Below are positions 27,588 to 36,979 of a stretch of DNA of 64,000 nt, one piece after another. The notes beneath the pieces are model-generated. The model worked only from the letters and a program-made list of their open reading frames with translations. It did not search any database and had not been told where the DNA came from. Both the position numbers and the translations under genes were made by a program. The DNA lies in assembly GCF_001424265.1 (NCBI RefSeq), contig NZ_LMOV01000001.1, positions 147,755-211,754 on the forward strand, given 5' to 3'. This DNA comes from Acidovorax sp. Leaf160 (lineage in GTDB: Bacteria > Pseudomonadota > Gammaproteobacteria > Burkholderiales > Burkholderiaceae_C). How positions within the stretch are numbered: position 1 is the stretch's first letter; each line of letters begins with the position of its first letter.

Positions 27588-28832
27588 CTACTGCGCCGCT
27601 GCGAGATGCGCCTGCAGCGCGGCAGTCCGGGCGCGCCGGATGGCCTCGCCCACCTGCGGCCCGGTCATGCCGGCCTGAGCCGCCTGCGCGGCGATGGGGG
27701 CAGTGGCCACGGCCCGGGCGGCAGCCAGCGCCGCCGCCAGCCGGTCGCGCTGCGGATAGGGCGCTTCCTCGAAGCCCAGCCGGCCGCGCGCATCGCATTC
27801 GCAGGCCAGCAGCACGTCGGCGAAGCGCTCGGGCTTGCGCAGCGCGTCGCAGCGCTCCAGCAGGCGCAGCAGGGCGGCGGCGTTCAGTTCGCCGCTGCGG
27901 TGGATGTTGCCGTGCTCGCGGGCCACCACGTCGGCCGTTTCGCGGCAGTCCACCGGCACGCGCAGGCGCTCGGCTACGCCTTGCAGCAGCCGGGCGCTGC
28001 GCATTTCATGGCCTATGTGGCGCGGCAGCACGTCGGCGGGTGTGGTGCCCTTGCCCAGGTCGTGCGTGAGGCAGGCGAAGCGCACGGCCAGCGGCGCCTG
28101 CAGCCGCGCGGCCATGTCCAGCACCATCATCAGGTGGATGCCGGTGTCCACCTCGGGGTGGTATTCGGCGCGCTGCGGCACGCCCCAGAGCCGGGCGACC
28201 TCGGGCAGCAGCACGGCGAGCGCGCCGCAATCCCTCAGCACCTCGAACATGCGCGAGGGGCGCGCTTCCATCAGCCCGCGCGCCAGTTCCTGCCAGACGC
28301 GCTCGGGCACCAGGTGGTCGGCCTCGCCGTCCTCCACCATCTCGCGCATCAGCTGCAGGGTTTCGGGCGCGACGCTGAAGTCGGTGAAGCGCGCGGCGAA
28401 GCGCGCCACGCGCAGGATGCGCACCGGGTCTTCGCGGAAGGCGTCGGTCACATGGCGCAGCACGCGGGCTTCAAGGTCTCGTACGCCGTTGTAGGGATCG
28501 AAAAGGCCCGCAGCGCTTGATCCGTCTGTGCTGGATGCTATCGAATTGATAGTAATGTCGCGGCGTGACAGGTCTTCTTCCAGCGTCACGTCGGGCGCGG
28601 CGTGCACGGTGAAGCCCCGGTAACCGTGGCCGCTCTTGCGCTCGGTGCGGGCCAGGGCGTATTCCTCGCGCGTCTCGGGGTGCAGGAAGACGGGAAAGTC
28701 GCGCCCCACGGGCAGGAAGCCGCGTGCTTCCATGTCGGCCGGCGTGGCGCCGACGACGACCCAGTCGCGGTCATGAATGGGGCGGCCCAGCAACCTGTCG
28801 CGCACCGCGCCGCCCACCAAATAGATCTGCAT
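27588..28832 (-). CDS. cca: CCA-adding enzyme (multifunctional, with HD domain)
   Basis: Adds or repairs the 3'-CCA of tRNA, 414 residues. The N-terminal nucleotidyltransferase shows [10 protein letters not shown] and DRDWVVVG, the [10 protein letters not shown] motif, the [16 protein letters not shown] arginine-rich segment, and a C-terminal HD domain ([12 protein letters not shown]) with phosphohydrolase activity in relatives. Between INSIA and LFDPYNG lies a short insertion, [10 protein letters not shown], relative to the usual N-[LI]-A-DG-LIDP pattern; its DNA is a copy of the dispersed palindrome-headed element. The frame is kept and all catalytic motifs are present. Confidence 0.94.
   Translation of the reverse strand: MQIYLVGGAVRDRLLGRPIHDRDWVVVGATPADMEARGFLPVGRDFPVFLHPETREEYALARTERKSGHGYRGFTVHAAPDVTLEEDLSRRDITINSIASSTDGSSAAGLFDPYNGVRDLEARVLRHVTDAFREDPVRILRVARFAARFTDFSVAPETLQLMREMVEDGEADHLVPERVWQELARGLMEARPSRMFEVLRDCGALAVLLPEVARLWGVPQRAEYHPEVDTGIHLMMVLDMAARLQAPLAVRFACLTHDLGKGTTPADVLPRHIGHEMRSARLLQGVAERLRVPVDCRETADVVAREHGNIHRSGELNAAALLRLLERCDALRKPERFADVLLACECDARGRLGFEEAPYPQRDRLAAALAAARAVATAPIAAQAAQAGMTGPQVGEAIRRARTAALQAHLAAAQ
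28497..28555 (-). repeat. Dispersed palindrome-headed element, copy inside cca
   Basis: On the minus strand the head is ACTATCAATTCGATAGC (inverted repeat) and the tail is AAGCGCTGCGGGCCTTTTCG, nearly identical in plan and wording to intergenic copy A. The reading frame runs straight through and adds about nine residues to Cca. Confidence 0.75.
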
Positions 28833-28906
28833 GCGGGCAGTGTAGCCAGGGGCTTGCCTATAGTCGGGAGCTTTCTCGCCCAGCGACCCTTGCGCCTTCC
28901 ATCGCC

Positions 28907-29359
28907 ATGACCCTGCCTCCGCTCACCATCGCCCAGCTGAATCCCGACGGCAGCCTGCCCATTCCTGCGCCGGCGCCCCCGGCGGTGGACGCCGCCGCCG
29001 AGGCCGCCCAGGCGCAGCTGCGCCTGGAGGAATTGCAGGAAAAGCTCGACGCCCTGCAGGCGGTGCTGGACAAGCCGCTCAGCGCCATCCTGGCCGAGCA
29101 GGCCCAGGCGCAGGAGGCCGCCACCGCCTGGGACGCCTTCGGCGCCATGTGGATGCTGTCGCAGCGCGCCATGCGCCGCGTGGCGATGGACCTGGCCGCC
29201 GCCCAGGGCGTGAGCGAGCAGGAGGTGGTGCAGCGCGCCATGGCGCACGCGCGCAGCGTGCTGAACGTGGAGGACGAGGACCTGGGCGGCAGCGTGGCCC
29301 CGGCGCAGCTGGCGCACATCGCACGGCACAAGGCGTTCCTGCGCAAGCAGTTCCGGTGA
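28907..29359 (+). CDS. Hypothetical protein with N-terminal coiled coil
   Basis: A 150-residue protein I do not recognise. Residues 30-60 ([28 protein letters not shown]) look like a coiled coil; residues 65-150 are predicted helical and end in a basic KAFLRKQFR tail. There is no signal peptide or membrane segment, so it is probably cytoplasmic. It lies opposite to cca, 74 bp from its start, and no functional context is offered by the neighbours. Codon use matches the surroundings, which supports a real gene. Confidence 0.6.
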   Translation: MTLPPLTIAQLNPDGSLPIPAPAPPAVDAAAEAAQAQLRLEELQEKLDALQAVLDKPLSAILAEQAQAQEAATAWDAFGAMWMLSQRAMRRVAMDLAAAQGVSEQEVVQRAMAHARSVLNVEDEDLGGSVAPAQLAHIARHKAFLRKQFR

Positions 29360-29489
29360 GGGCCGAAGATCAAAGAGAAGGTGGCGCGGGCACTGCTGCT
29401 GGCCCGGTGACGGCCCATTCGCCATGGGCTTGCCGGAGGGCTGGCCAACCCAGGCTTCGACCCCTCGGCCGACGCGGCACAGGCCCCGC

Positions 29490-29813
29490 TCAGTCCGAAC
29501 CCACGCCCTCGAACACCGGCCGGAAGAAGCTGCGCTCGTAGCTCACGATGCAGCCCGTCTCTTCGGCATAGCGGAAGGCCGCCTGGCACTCCGCGTCCTC
29601 CATCGACCGCTGCCGGTACACCTCGTAGGCGGCCAGGCTGTCGAAGGTGAAGAGGGCCAGCGCGATGTTGTTGGCGCCTTCGCTCGGCATGAAGTAGCCG
29701 TGGTGCCTGCCGCCGAATCTCTCGACCAGCGGAATCCACAGCCGTCCGTAGTGCTCGAACTCACGCAGCTTCGCCGTGTTCAGCACGTAGCGCAGGTAGA
29801 TAGTGACGGCCAT
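29490..29813 (-). CDS. NIPSNAP-family protein
   Basis: A 107-residue single-domain protein of the NIPSNAP group (dimeric ferredoxin-like fold): it begins MAVTIYLRYVLNTAKLREFE, contains RFGGRHHGYFMPSEGANN and ends with RSFFRPVFEG. Members are found with many metabolic enzymes, and their biochemical role is unclear. The gene starts four bases before the end of the GST gene on the same strand, so the two are likely co-transcribed. The start at 29813 fits the family; the frame is open another 72 bases. Confidence 0.8.
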   Translation of the reverse strand: MAVTIYLRYVLNTAKLREFEHYGRLWIPLVERFGGRHHGYFMPSEGANNIALALFTFDSLAAYEVYRQRSMEDAECQAAFRYAEETGCIVSYERSFFRPVFEGVGSD

Positions 29814-29817
29814 GGCC

Positions 29818-30510
29818 TCAGCCCCGCCCGCCGCGCAGGCGATAGGGTTCCTCGAAGTCGCGGAAGTCGTTCTCGGCCAGCGCACCCTGCACCCAGGCCT
29901 GCACGCCGGGCAGGGCCATCACCCGGTCCACATAGGCCTGGATGTGCGGCGGCAGCGGCAGCGCGTAGGTGACGAGGCGGGTGCACACCGGGGCGAAGAA
30001 CGCATCGGCGACCGTGAAGCCGCCGAATAGCATCGGCCCGCCGTGCGCGTCCAGCAGCTGCGTCCACAGGCTGACCAGCCGGGCGACGTCGGCACGCACG
30101 GCGGCGTTGTCGCGCCAGAGCAGCGCGCCTGTGCCCTGCAGGCGCGCCTCGATGTTCATCGGGCAGGCACCGCGCAGGCCGGTGAAGCCGCTGTGCATTT
30201 CGGCGCAGGCGCTGCGGGCCACGGCGCGCGCGCGGGCATCGGCCGGCCAGAGGGCGCGGTCGGGAAAGCGCTCGGCCAGGTATTCGGCGATGGCCAGCGT
30301 GTCCCACACCACCAGGTCGCCATCGACCAGCGCCGGCACCTTGCCCGTAGGCGACACGGCGGCGATGCGCTGCTTGAAGGCCGAATCGGCCGCGAAGCTG
30401 TCGAAGCGCACCAGCACTTCCTCGAAATCGATGCCGGCCTGGCGCATCAGCACCCAGGGGCGCATGGACCAGGAGGAGTAGTTCTTGTTGCCGATATAGA
30501 GCTGGAGCAT
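29818..30510 (-). CDS. Glutathione S-transferase family protein
   Basis: A 230-residue GST. The N-terminal thioredoxin-like domain reads LYIGNKNYSSWSMRPWVLMR, with the SPTGKVPALVDGDLVVWDTLAIAEYLAE glutathione-binding segment. The helical C-terminal domain starts about residue 90. The NxNYSSWSMRP form is typical of a widely distributed bacterial GST subgroup with unknown substrates. It precedes the NIPSNAP gene with no appreciable gap. Confidence 0.9.
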   Translation of the reverse strand: MLQLYIGNKNYSSWSMRPWVLMRQAGIDFEEVLVRFDSFAADSAFKQRIAAVSPTGKVPALVDGDLVVWDTLAIAEYLAERFPDRALWPADARARAVARSACAEMHSGFTGLRGACPMNIEARLQGTGALLWRDNAAVRADVARLVSLWTQLLDAHGGPMLFGGFTVADAFFAPVCTRLVTYALPLPPHIQAYVDRVMALPGVQAWVQGALAENDFRDFEEPYRLRGGRG

Positions 30511-30643
30511 GGCGGGCTTTTCAGAAAGGAGAGTGACGAGCCCAGTCTAGCCAGGCCGTGCCACGCCAGTGATGCATTGCGCAGCCCCGTTTGATGCCTG
30601 GGGCGCATCATCCCGGTCGGCCCCCGTCCTTGAACCGTCGAGC

Positions 30644-30768
30644 GGCCGCGGAGCAGGCCAAGCCAGTGCAACCGCGGAACTGGCTCTGCCAGGCCGCCGG
30701 TTGCGTCCCCCTTCCCGCCTCGCACAGCGAGGCGAGAGAAGGGGGAAGCGGCGCAAGCCGCTCAAGGG
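30644..30768 (-). repeat. Second dispersed element (about 120 bp, hairpin-rich), copy 2
   Basis: Minus-strand copy: begins CCCTTGAGCGGCTTGCGCCG and later reads CACTGGCTTGGCCTGCTCCG, aligning in order with 18605-18724. The internal hairpin CGCCTCGC-TGT-GCGAGGCG flanked by CCCCC and GGGGG runs is strong. It sits between the cyclo-ligase and GST genes and could act as a terminator or mRNA-end structure. Confidence 0.6.
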
Positions 30769-30775
30769 ATCGCCT

Positions 30776-31351
30776 TTAAATCGGCCAGACCACGCCGTTG
30801 TCGTTCAGGATGGCATCCAGCGGCAGATCGTGCGCCTCGTGCTCGAAGTCTTCGAGGAAGCCGTTGGTGAAGCCCAGGCCCACGGTGGTCGGGCGCGGCT
30901 GCAGCGTGGCCAGGGTGCGGTCGTAGAAGCCGCCGCCATAGCCCAGGCGGTAGCCGCCGGCGCCATAGCCCACGCAGGGCACGAACAGCAGGGTGGGCAC
31001 GATCACCTCGGTGTCCTTGGGCTTGGGAATGCCGTAGGCGTCTTCCTCCATCTCGCAGCCCGGGTACCAGGCATGGAAGGTCAGCGTCTTGTGCTGCTTG
31101 TTCACCACCGGCAGGCCGATGCGGCGGCGCAAAGGCTGGTCCAGCAGTTCTCCGTCCTCCTTCCAGCGGTGCAGGGCGGGCAGGGGGTCGAACTCGCCCT
31201 TGATGGGCCAATAGGCGCCGATGACCGTGTCCGGGCGGTCCACCAGCCAGATGCGCATCACGCGCTGCAGCAGGTCGGCGCGCCGCAGGCGGTCGGGCAA
31301 ATTCAGACGCTCTTCAATCAGTGCGCGGCGCAGGGCTGCTTTGTCCATCAC
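30776..31351 (-). CDS. 5-formyltetrahydrofolate cyclo-ligase
   Basis: Converts 5-formyl-THF to 5,10-methenyl-THF with ATP, returning a storage folate to the one-carbon pool. The 191-residue protein has KAALRRALIEERLNL at the N-terminus, the YWPIKGEFDPLPAL segment and the C-terminal phosphate-binding GYGGGFYDRTLA motif. Start at 31351 or at the next Met, 31348. It diverges from the lytic transglycosylase gene with only about 11 bases between start codons, so each promoter must overlap the other gene's coding sequence or 5' end. Confidence 0.93.
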   Translation of the reverse strand: MMDKAALRRALIEERLNLPDRLRRADLLQRVMRIWLVDRPDTVIGAYWPIKGEFDPLPALHRWKEDGELLDQPLRRRIGLPVVNKQHKTLTFHAWYPGCEMEEDAYGIPKPKDTEVIVPTLLFVPCVGYGAGGYRLGYGGGFYDRTLATLQPRPTTVGLGFTNGFLEDFEHEAHDLPLDAILNDNGVVWPI

Positions 31352-31362
31352 ATAATTCCCGA

Positions 31363-33345
31363 ATGCAATTGCTCAAGATTCTGACACCGCTGTGCGCCAG
31401 CGCCGTGATGATGGCCTTGGCCGCGCCTGTTCTGGCCCAAAACCGGGGCGACGAAGCCGTGCTGGAGATGCAGAAAGCCTTCCGAAAGGGCGACCGCCAG
31501 TCGCTGACCGGCCTGCTGCCCTACGCCCGCGGCAACGCCCTCGAACCCTGGGCCGCCTACTGGGAGCTGAAGGCCCGCCTGGTCGACGCCCAGCCGGCCG
31601 AGGTCGGCGCCTTCCTGCAGCGCTATGCCGGCAGCTACCAGGAAGACCGCCTGCGCAACGACTGGCTGCTGCTGCTGGGCCAGCGCCGCGACTGGGCGCA
31701 GTTCGCCGACATGCACCCGGCCTACCGCATGTCCGACGACCGCGAGGTGCGCTGCTATGCCATCACCATCGACCAGATCAAGGGCAACGCGCCTGCCAGC
31801 GCCGCCGATGAGGTGCTGCGCCTCTGGTATGCCCAGCGCGAGGCCGACGACGGCTGCACGCATGCCGCGTCCGAGATGTTCTCGGCCCGCAAGATCAAGC
31901 CGGTGGAGGTGTGGCGCAAGGCCCGCCTGGGCGCCGACGCCAACCGCTCGCGCGTGGTGCGCGACGCGGTCGAGATCGTCGCGCCCGAGGCCCTGCCGCA
32001 GCTGCGCGAGGTGCTCGACAGCCCGATGAAGTACCTGACGGGCCGCGCCAGCGCCGCCACCAAGGTCAGCCACGAACTGGTGGTGCTGGCGCTCATCAAG
32101 CTGGCGCGCACCGACGTGGGCCAGGCCGCCCGCCTGCTCGACAGCAAGTGGGGCGTGCAGCTCTCGCCCGAGGAACGCAACTGGGTCTGGGGCGCCATCG
32201 GCCGGCAGGCGGCCAGCTCGCTGTCGGACGACGCGCTGGGCTACTACGCCAACGCCAACCGCGACAGCGACCTGACCGACGACATGCTCGGCTGGAAGGT
32301 GCGCGCCGCCCTGCGCGCCGGCCAATGGAAGGTGGCCGGCCGCGCCATCGACGCCATGAGCCCGGAGGCGCGCAGCGAACCCACCTGGACCTACTGGAAG
32401 GCGCGCACGATGCTGGCCCAGCGGCCGGGCGACGACGACCGCGCCGAGATCAAAAAGCTGCTGGAACGCATCGCCGGCCCGAGCGGCTTCTACGAGCAGC
32501 TGGCGCTGGAAGAGCTGGGCCAGCGCGTGACCGTGCCGCCCGCGCCGCAGCCGCTCACGCCTGAGGAAAAGGCCGCCGCCCGCGCCAACCCCAGCCTGGC
32601 GCGCGGGCTCTACGCCATCGCCCTGGGTCTGCGCAGCGAAGGCGTGCGCGAATGGAACTACGGCACCAACCTGCACACGCCCGGCGGCCTGGCCGAGCGC
32701 GAACTGCTGGCCGCGGCCGACCTGGCCTGCAGCCAGCAGGTGTGGGACCGCTGCATCAACACCAGCGAGCGCACCAAGGCCTCGTTCGACGTGAACCAGC
32801 GCTTTCCCATGCCGTTCCGCGACACGGTGGTGGCCCGGGCGCAGGGCATCGGGCTGGACCCGGCGTACGTCTACGGCCTCATCCGCCAGGAAAGCCGCTT
32901 CATCATGGACGCCCGCTCCGGCGTCGGCGCCTCGGGCCTGATGCAGGTCATGCCCGCCACGGCGCGCTGGACGGCGCGCAAGATCGGCATGGCCGGCTTC
33001 ACGCCCGACCAGATCAACGACCGCGACACCAACATCACCATTGGCACCGCTTACCTGAAGCTGGCGCTGGACGACTTCGATGGCTCCATGGCGCTGGCCG
33101 CCGCCGCCTACAACGCCGGCCCGGGCCGGCCGCGCAGCTGGCGCAACGGCCCGGTGATCGACGCCGCCATCTGGGCCGAGAACGTGCCCTTCGCCGAGAC
33201 GCGCGACTACGTGAAGAAGGTGCTGTCCAACACCACCATGTATTCGGCCATGCTCACCGGCCAGCCGCAGTCGCTGAAGGGCCGGCTGGGCACGGTGGGG
33301 CCGCGCGACATGGCCAAGCCGGAGCCGAACAAGGATCTGCCTTGA
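31363..33345 (+). CDS. slt: Soluble lytic murein transglycosylase (Slt70-like)
   Basis: Periplasmic exolytic transglycosylase of 660 residues that cleaves peptidoglycan glycan strands to 1,6-anhydro products. A signal peptide (LLKILTPLCASAVMMALAAPVLAQ) is followed by a long alpha-superhelical region and a C-terminal lysozyme-like domain with the catalytic Glu about residue 510 in IRQESRF, then SGLMQVMPATA and YNAGPGR. It has the family length. A dispersed palindrome-headed element begins six bases after the stop. Confidence 0.93.
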   Translation: MQLLKILTPLCASAVMMALAAPVLAQNRGDEAVLEMQKAFRKGDRQSLTGLLPYARGNALEPWAAYWELKARLVDAQPAEVGAFLQRYAGSYQEDRLRNDWLLLLGQRRDWAQFADMHPAYRMSDDREVRCYAITIDQIKGNAPASAADEVLRLWYAQREADDGCTHAASEMFSARKIKPVEVWRKARLGADANRSRVVRDAVEIVAPEALPQLREVLDSPMKYLTGRASAATKVSHELVVLALIKLARTDVGQAARLLDSKWGVQLSPEERNWVWGAIGRQAASSLSDDALGYYANANRDSDLTDDMLGWKVRAALRAGQWKVAGRAIDAMSPEARSEPTWTYWKARTMLAQRPGDDDRAEIKKLLERIAGPSGFYEQLALEELGQRVTVPPAPQPLTPEEKAAARANPSLARGLYAIALGLRSEGVREWNYGTNLHTPGGLAERELLAAADLACSQQVWDRCINTSERTKASFDVNQRFPMPFRDTVVARAQGIGLDPAYVYGLIRQESRFIMDARSGVGASGLMQVMPATARWTARKIGMAGFTPDQINDRDTNITIGTAYLKLALDDFDGSMALAAAAYNAGPGRPRSWRNGPVIDAAIWAENVPFAETRDYVKKVLSNTTMYSAMLTGQPQSLKGRLGTVGPRDMAKPEPNKDLP

Positions 33346-33351
33346 GGGATA

Positions 33352-33418
33352 ATGCTATAAAATATATAGCATGGTTCCATTGTGGGTAGAGCGCTGGAGC
33401 CTGATTTGGCTTGAAAAT
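33352..33418 (+). repeat. Dispersed palindrome-headed element, intergenic copy after slt
   Basis: Head AATGCTATAAAATATATAGC (almost perfect inverted repeat), tail AGAGCGCTGGAGCCTGATTT then GGCTTGAAAA. It follows the slt stop by six bases and may also serve as an RNA hairpin at the transcript end. Confidence 0.65.
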
Positions 33419-33447
33419 CGGGCCGGCTGCGGCAGGTCACACCTCGG

Positions 33448-34131
33448 TCACACCTCGGCCCACAGGCGCAGCAGGTTGTGATAGTGGCCGGTGAGGGCCA
33501 CGGTCTGCGGCGTTTCGCCCAGCTGCGCGCGCAGCTGCTGGATGGTCTGGTCCAGCTCCAGCAGCATGCTGCGCTGCGCGTCGCTGCGCACCATGCTCTG
33601 CGTCCAGAAGAAGGAGCACACCCGCTCGCCGCGCGTCACCGGCTCCACCCGGTGCAGGCTGCTGGAGGGGTAGACGATCAGGTCGCCCGCCGGCAGCTTG
33701 ACCTCGTGCGTGCCGTAGGTGTCCACCACCACCAGCTCGCCGCCGTCGTAGTCCTCGGGGTCGCACAGGAACAGCGTGCTCGACACGTCGGTGCGCAGCC
33801 ACGGCGCCGCCGCCCCTGGCACGCTCCGCACCGCGCCATCGACATGCAGGCCGTAGGTTTCGCCCGCCGTGTAGCGGTTGAAGAGCGGCGGCATCTGGCG
33901 CGCGGGCAGCGCGGCGCTGAAGAAGGGCGCGTTGGCCGCCAGCGCCTGCTGGATGATGCGGCCCTGCTCCAGCGCCACCGGGTCGCTCTCCGGCAGCTGG
34001 CGGTTGTGCTTGACCAGCGCGCCCTGCGCGCCCACCGTGGCGCGGCCGTCCACCCAGGCGGCGGCGTCGATGGCCGCGCGCATCTGGCGCACCTGCTCGC
34101 GGGTGAGGACGTTGGGGATGTGCAGCATCAT
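33448..34131 (-). CDS. piuC: PKHD-type Fe(II)/2-oxoglutarate hydroxylase PiuC (first copy)
   Basis: A 227-residue iron-regulated hydroxylase of the PiuC/YbiX family, usually found next to TonB-dependent siderophore receptors and of unknown substrate. Iron ligands are in YGLHVDGAV (HxD) and [10 protein letters not shown] (distal His); the Arg of [10 protein letters not shown] should bind 2-oxoglutarate. It lies 85 bp downstream of the receptor gene on the same strand, but a terminator hairpin (34164-34193) sits between them, so its expression probably depends on read-through. Confidence 0.93.
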   Translation of the reverse strand: MMLHIPNVLTREQVRQMRAAIDAAAWVDGRATVGAQGALVKHNRQLPESDPVALEQGRIIQQALAANAPFFSAALPARQMPPLFNRYTAGETYGLHVDGAVRSVPGAAAPWLRTDVSSTLFLCDPEDYDGGELVVVDTYGTHEVKLPAGDLIVYPSSSLHRVEPVTRGERVCSFFWTQSMVRSDAQRSMLLELDQTIQQLRAQLGETPQTVALTGHYHNLLRLWAEV

Positions 34132-34163
34132 GGGAGGAAGCCTCCAGTCAAAGAAAGAAACGC

Positions 34164-34193
34164 AAAAAAGCCCGGACCTGGCTGGCCCGGGCT
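34164..34193 (-). terminator. Rho-independent terminator after the first receptor gene
   Basis: On the minus strand: AGCCCGG, an 11-14-nt loop region, CCGGGCT and then a run of six T. It falls 24 bases after the receptor stop and about 33 bases before the piuC start. No second promoter was recognised in the 33 bases left for piuC. Confidence 0.75.
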
Positions 34194-34216
34194 GTCCACG
34201 ACGGGGCCGGCGGTGG

Positions 34217-36586
34217 TCAGAACTTCACGTTGGCCGTCAGCAGCGCCGAGCGCGGCGCGCCCAGCATGTAGCGGTTGCCGGCGTTGTTGACCCGCGCCAG
34301 GTAGAACTTGTCGGCCAGGTTGAACACGTTGAGCTGCAGCGACACGTTGCGGTTGATTTCATAGCCCAGCATGGCGTCGAACACCGTGTAGCTCGGCACC
34401 TTGGGGAAGAACGAGGTGGCGGTGATCGCCGCGTTGCTGGTCGATCGCATCTGCGTGTCCACATAGCGCACGCCGCCGCCCACCGTCAGGCCCATCGGCA
34501 GCTTGTAGGTGGTCCACAGCGTGGCCGTGAGCTTGGGCGAATAGCGGATCACGGCCAGGTTCTGCGTGCTGGGGCCCTCGACGATCTTGGTGTCGATGCG
34601 CGCCACGCCGCCGACCACCTGCCAGGCCGGCGTGATCTGCCCGGCGGCGGACAGCTCCAGGCCCTGCACGCGCGTCTTGCCGAACTGGATCGTTTCGTTC
34701 GTGACGGGGTCCGGCGTCACCTGCTCGTTGCGGTTGATGGTGTGGAAGGCGGCGGCTGTCAGCGTCAGCTGGCGGTCGAGCACTTCCCACTTGGTGCCCA
34801 GCTCGGCCGTGCGGGCCTTCTGCGGGTCGCGGTTGGGATTGTTGATGTTGGCGTCCACGGTGGACAGCGCGAAGTCGCTGCCCGGCGGCTTGGCCGAGGT
34901 GGCGTAGGCCGCATAGATGCTGCCGTTGTCCGCCGGCTTGTAGACCAGCCCCAGCTTGCCGGTGAAGAGGTTGCCCGAGCCGTCGGCGTTGACCGGCGCC
35001 GTGGTGGTGCCGGTGGCGGCCACGCTGTGGAAGTCGGTGCGGTAGTGCTCATAGCGCAGGCCGCCGTTCAACTGCCACTGGCGGTTGAATTCCACCGTGT
35101 CGAAGGCATAGAGCGCTGCGGTGGAGACCTTGCCCTCGGTGCGCGCGCCCGAGTCGACGACCGGCACGAAGGCGCGGTTCGGGTCGGGGTTGTAGAGGTT
35201 GACGTACGACTGGTAGGAGGCCGTGCCGTTGGACACCACCCGCACGCCGCTGCTGGCGTCGATGACGGCGGCGCGCGCGCGGCTCACCTGCTCCTCGCGG
35301 CCCAGCTCCAGGCCGGCCGTCACGTTGTGCCTGAGGCCGCCCACGTCCAGGTCGGCCGTCAGGTTGGTCTGGTTGGCCAGCACGGTGTTGCGCTGGTGCT
35401 TGCCCTGGGGCAGCACGCGCATCGTCCAGGTGGCGGGGTCGTTCACGTTGGGGGTGATGAGGCCGCTGGAGAACGCGCCCGTCAGCACCAGGTCCTGCGT
35501 GGAGCGGCCCCAGCGCGTCAGGTTGCGCAGCGTGACGCCGGGCGCCAGGTCGCGCTCGAATCTGGCGGTCAGCTGGTCGGCCTTGACGTCGTCGTGGTCC
35601 GACAGCCAGCCGTAGTAGTTGCTGGTGTCCACCTTCGGGCCGGTGCCGCCGCGCGCGGCCAGTTGCGCCAGGTAGTAGCCGGCCAGGCCCGTGGTGGGCA
35701 GGCCGCCGTCGGGGCGGTTGCTCTGGTCCATGTGCAGGTATTGCAGCGTGGTGCGCGTGTCGGTGCCCAGGCCGAAGGCGACGGAGGGCGCGAAGCCCCA
35801 GCGCTGGTCGCGCACGTAGTCGCGGCCCGGGGTGCCGCTGTTTTGCGCCATCAGGTTCAGGCGCACGGCCGAGGTGTCGCTCAAGCTGCGGTTGATGTCG
35901 GCGGTGACGCGCTTCTGGTCGTCGGTGCCCACGCTCAGGCTGGCGCTGGAGACGTCGCCCCGCACCGGCTGCTTGCTGCTGAGGTTGATGTAGCCGGTGG
36001 GCGCGCCCCGGCCGATGTCGGCGCCCGCCGGGCCCTTGATGACTTCGACCTGCTCGATGTTGAACATGTCGCGGGCGATGGTGCCCACGTCGCGCACGCC
36101 GTCCACGAAGATGCTGCCCTGCGTGTCGTAGCCGCGCAGGAAGACGGCGTCGCCGGTGGCGGTGTTGCCGTTCTCGCCCAGCTGGAAGGTGATGCCGGGC
36201 GTGTTGCGCAGCGCGTCGGTCAGCGTGGTCGCGGCCTGGTCCTGCAGCACCTCCTTGCGGATGACCGTGATGGTCTGGGGGGTGTCCACCAGCGGCTGGG
36301 TGTACTTGGGCGACGACGGGGCGCCCGGCTGGTAGCCGGCGTCGCGGCTGGATTCGACCTTCACTTCCTTGAGCGTGGCGCCGGTCGCGACCGGTGCGGC
36401 GGCCAGGGTGGTGGCTGTGGTGGTGGTGGTGGTTGCCGTGCCGTCGGCTGGGCTCTGCGCCTGGACCGGAAGCCCCAGCGCCAGCAGTGCGGCGGCCGAG
36501 GTGGCGGTGGCCAGATGGGTGATGGACGCCTGCCGCGTCGCGGTCAGGTGTTTGCGGCTCTTGATGTAGGTAGTGTTGTGTGCCAT
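34217..36586 (-). CDS. TonB-dependent siderophore receptor, Fiu-like (first copy)
   Basis: Outer-membrane receptor of 789 residues. An extended signal peptide (residues 1-45, ending GLPVQAQS) precedes a plug domain ([20 protein letters not shown] and [12 protein letters not shown]) and a 22-stranded barrel that ends in Phe (LTANVKF), the outer-membrane targeting signal. [16 protein letters not shown] linker lies ahead of the plug. Sequence pattern fits catecholate siderophore receptors; the ligand is not identifiable. The start at 36586 begins [12 protein letters not shown] Fur-like box lies about 155 bp upstream. Confidence 0.93.
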   Translation of the reverse strand: MAHNTTYIKSRKHLTATRQASITHLATATSAAALLALGLPVQAQSPADGTATTTTTTATTLAAAPVATGATLKEVKVESSRDAGYQPGAPSSPKYTQPLVDTPQTITVIRKEVLQDQAATTLTDALRNTPGITFQLGENGNTATGDAVFLRGYDTQGSIFVDGVRDVGTIARDMFNIEQVEVIKGPAGADIGRGAPTGYINLSSKQPVRGDVSSASLSVGTDDQKRVTADINRSLSDTSAVRLNLMAQNSGTPGRDYVRDQRWGFAPSVAFGLGTDTRTTLQYLHMDQSNRPDGGLPTTGLAGYYLAQLAARGGTGPKVDTSNYYGWLSDHDDVKADQLTARFERDLAPGVTLRNLTRWGRSTQDLVLTGAFSSGLITPNVNDPATWTMRVLPQGKHQRNTVLANQTNLTADLDVGGLRHNVTAGLELGREEQVSRARAAVIDASSGVRVVSNGTASYQSYVNLYNPDPNRAFVPVVDSGARTEGKVSTAALYAFDTVEFNRQWQLNGGLRYEHYRTDFHSVAATGTTTAPVNADGSGNLFTGKLGLVYKPADNGSIYAAYATSAKPPGSDFALSTVDANINNPNRDPQKARTAELGTKWEVLDRQLTLTAAAFHTINRNEQVTPDPVTNETIQFGKTRVQGLELSAAGQITPAWQVVGGVARIDTKIVEGPSTQNLAVIRYSPKLTATLWTTYKLPMGLTVGGGVRYVDTQMRSTSNAAITATSFFPKVPSYTVFDAMLGYEINRNVSLQLNVFNLADKFYLARVNNAGNRYMLGAPRSALLTANVKF

Positions 36587-36739
36587 GGAATGCCCCGGAT
36601 GGAATCGCGCATTGGCTGGCTGGTCGGGGCGATCAAGGGCATGACGTGCGGCGCCACGAAGCGGCGCCTCTCCGAAGGGCTGGCTGCTGTCGAGCAGGGC
36701 CGGCAGCTCTCTCCTTCCACACGGCCCGGCTCGATTCGG

Positions 36740-36762
36740 CAATGATATTCATTCTCAATTGC
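36740..36762 (-). promoter_or_regulatory. Fur-box-like site upstream of the first receptor gene
   Basis: On the plus strand AATGATATTCATTCTCAATT, which resembles the Fur consensus (repeats of NAT[A/T]AT), with an inner AATGA-ATA-TCATT dyad on the minus strand. Its AT-richness stands out from the surroundings. It is located within the 393-bp gap 36587-36979, about 155 bp before the receptor start. Confidence 0.75.
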
Positions 36763-36840
36763 GAAGTCCAAGGCGGTACGGTGTCCGGCCGCATCGCTGT
36801 GGCGAAGGCGCCACAGGCTGTGGTTCCGCCAGAACGCGGC

Positions 36841-36860
36841 TTGCTATCGAATGCATAGCT
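36841..36860 (+). repeat. Head only of the dispersed palindrome element
   Basis: TTGCTATCGAATGCATAGC matches the head of the other copies, but the expected tail is not recognisable on either side. It is probably a truncated or diverged copy. Confidence 0.5.
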
Positions 36861-36979
36861 GGAGGTGCGTGTCATTCAAGCGCGGGGGCCTGATCGGCTG
36901 GCTGATCCGGGCCGCGGCCGGGTGCGCTTCCTCCGCCGCGCCGCGCCGGGCCGGGCTGCCGTCCGGCACCCGCAGCGCG

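Larger units (their letters stand above)
36587..36979. other. 393-bp gap between cytochrome b561-like gene and first receptor
   Basis: Holds the Fur-like site at 36740-36762 and the lone repeat head at 36841-36860. The rest (36861-36979), adjoining the 3' end of the cytochrome gene, is GC-rich and shows nothing recognisable. Confidence 0.6.
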
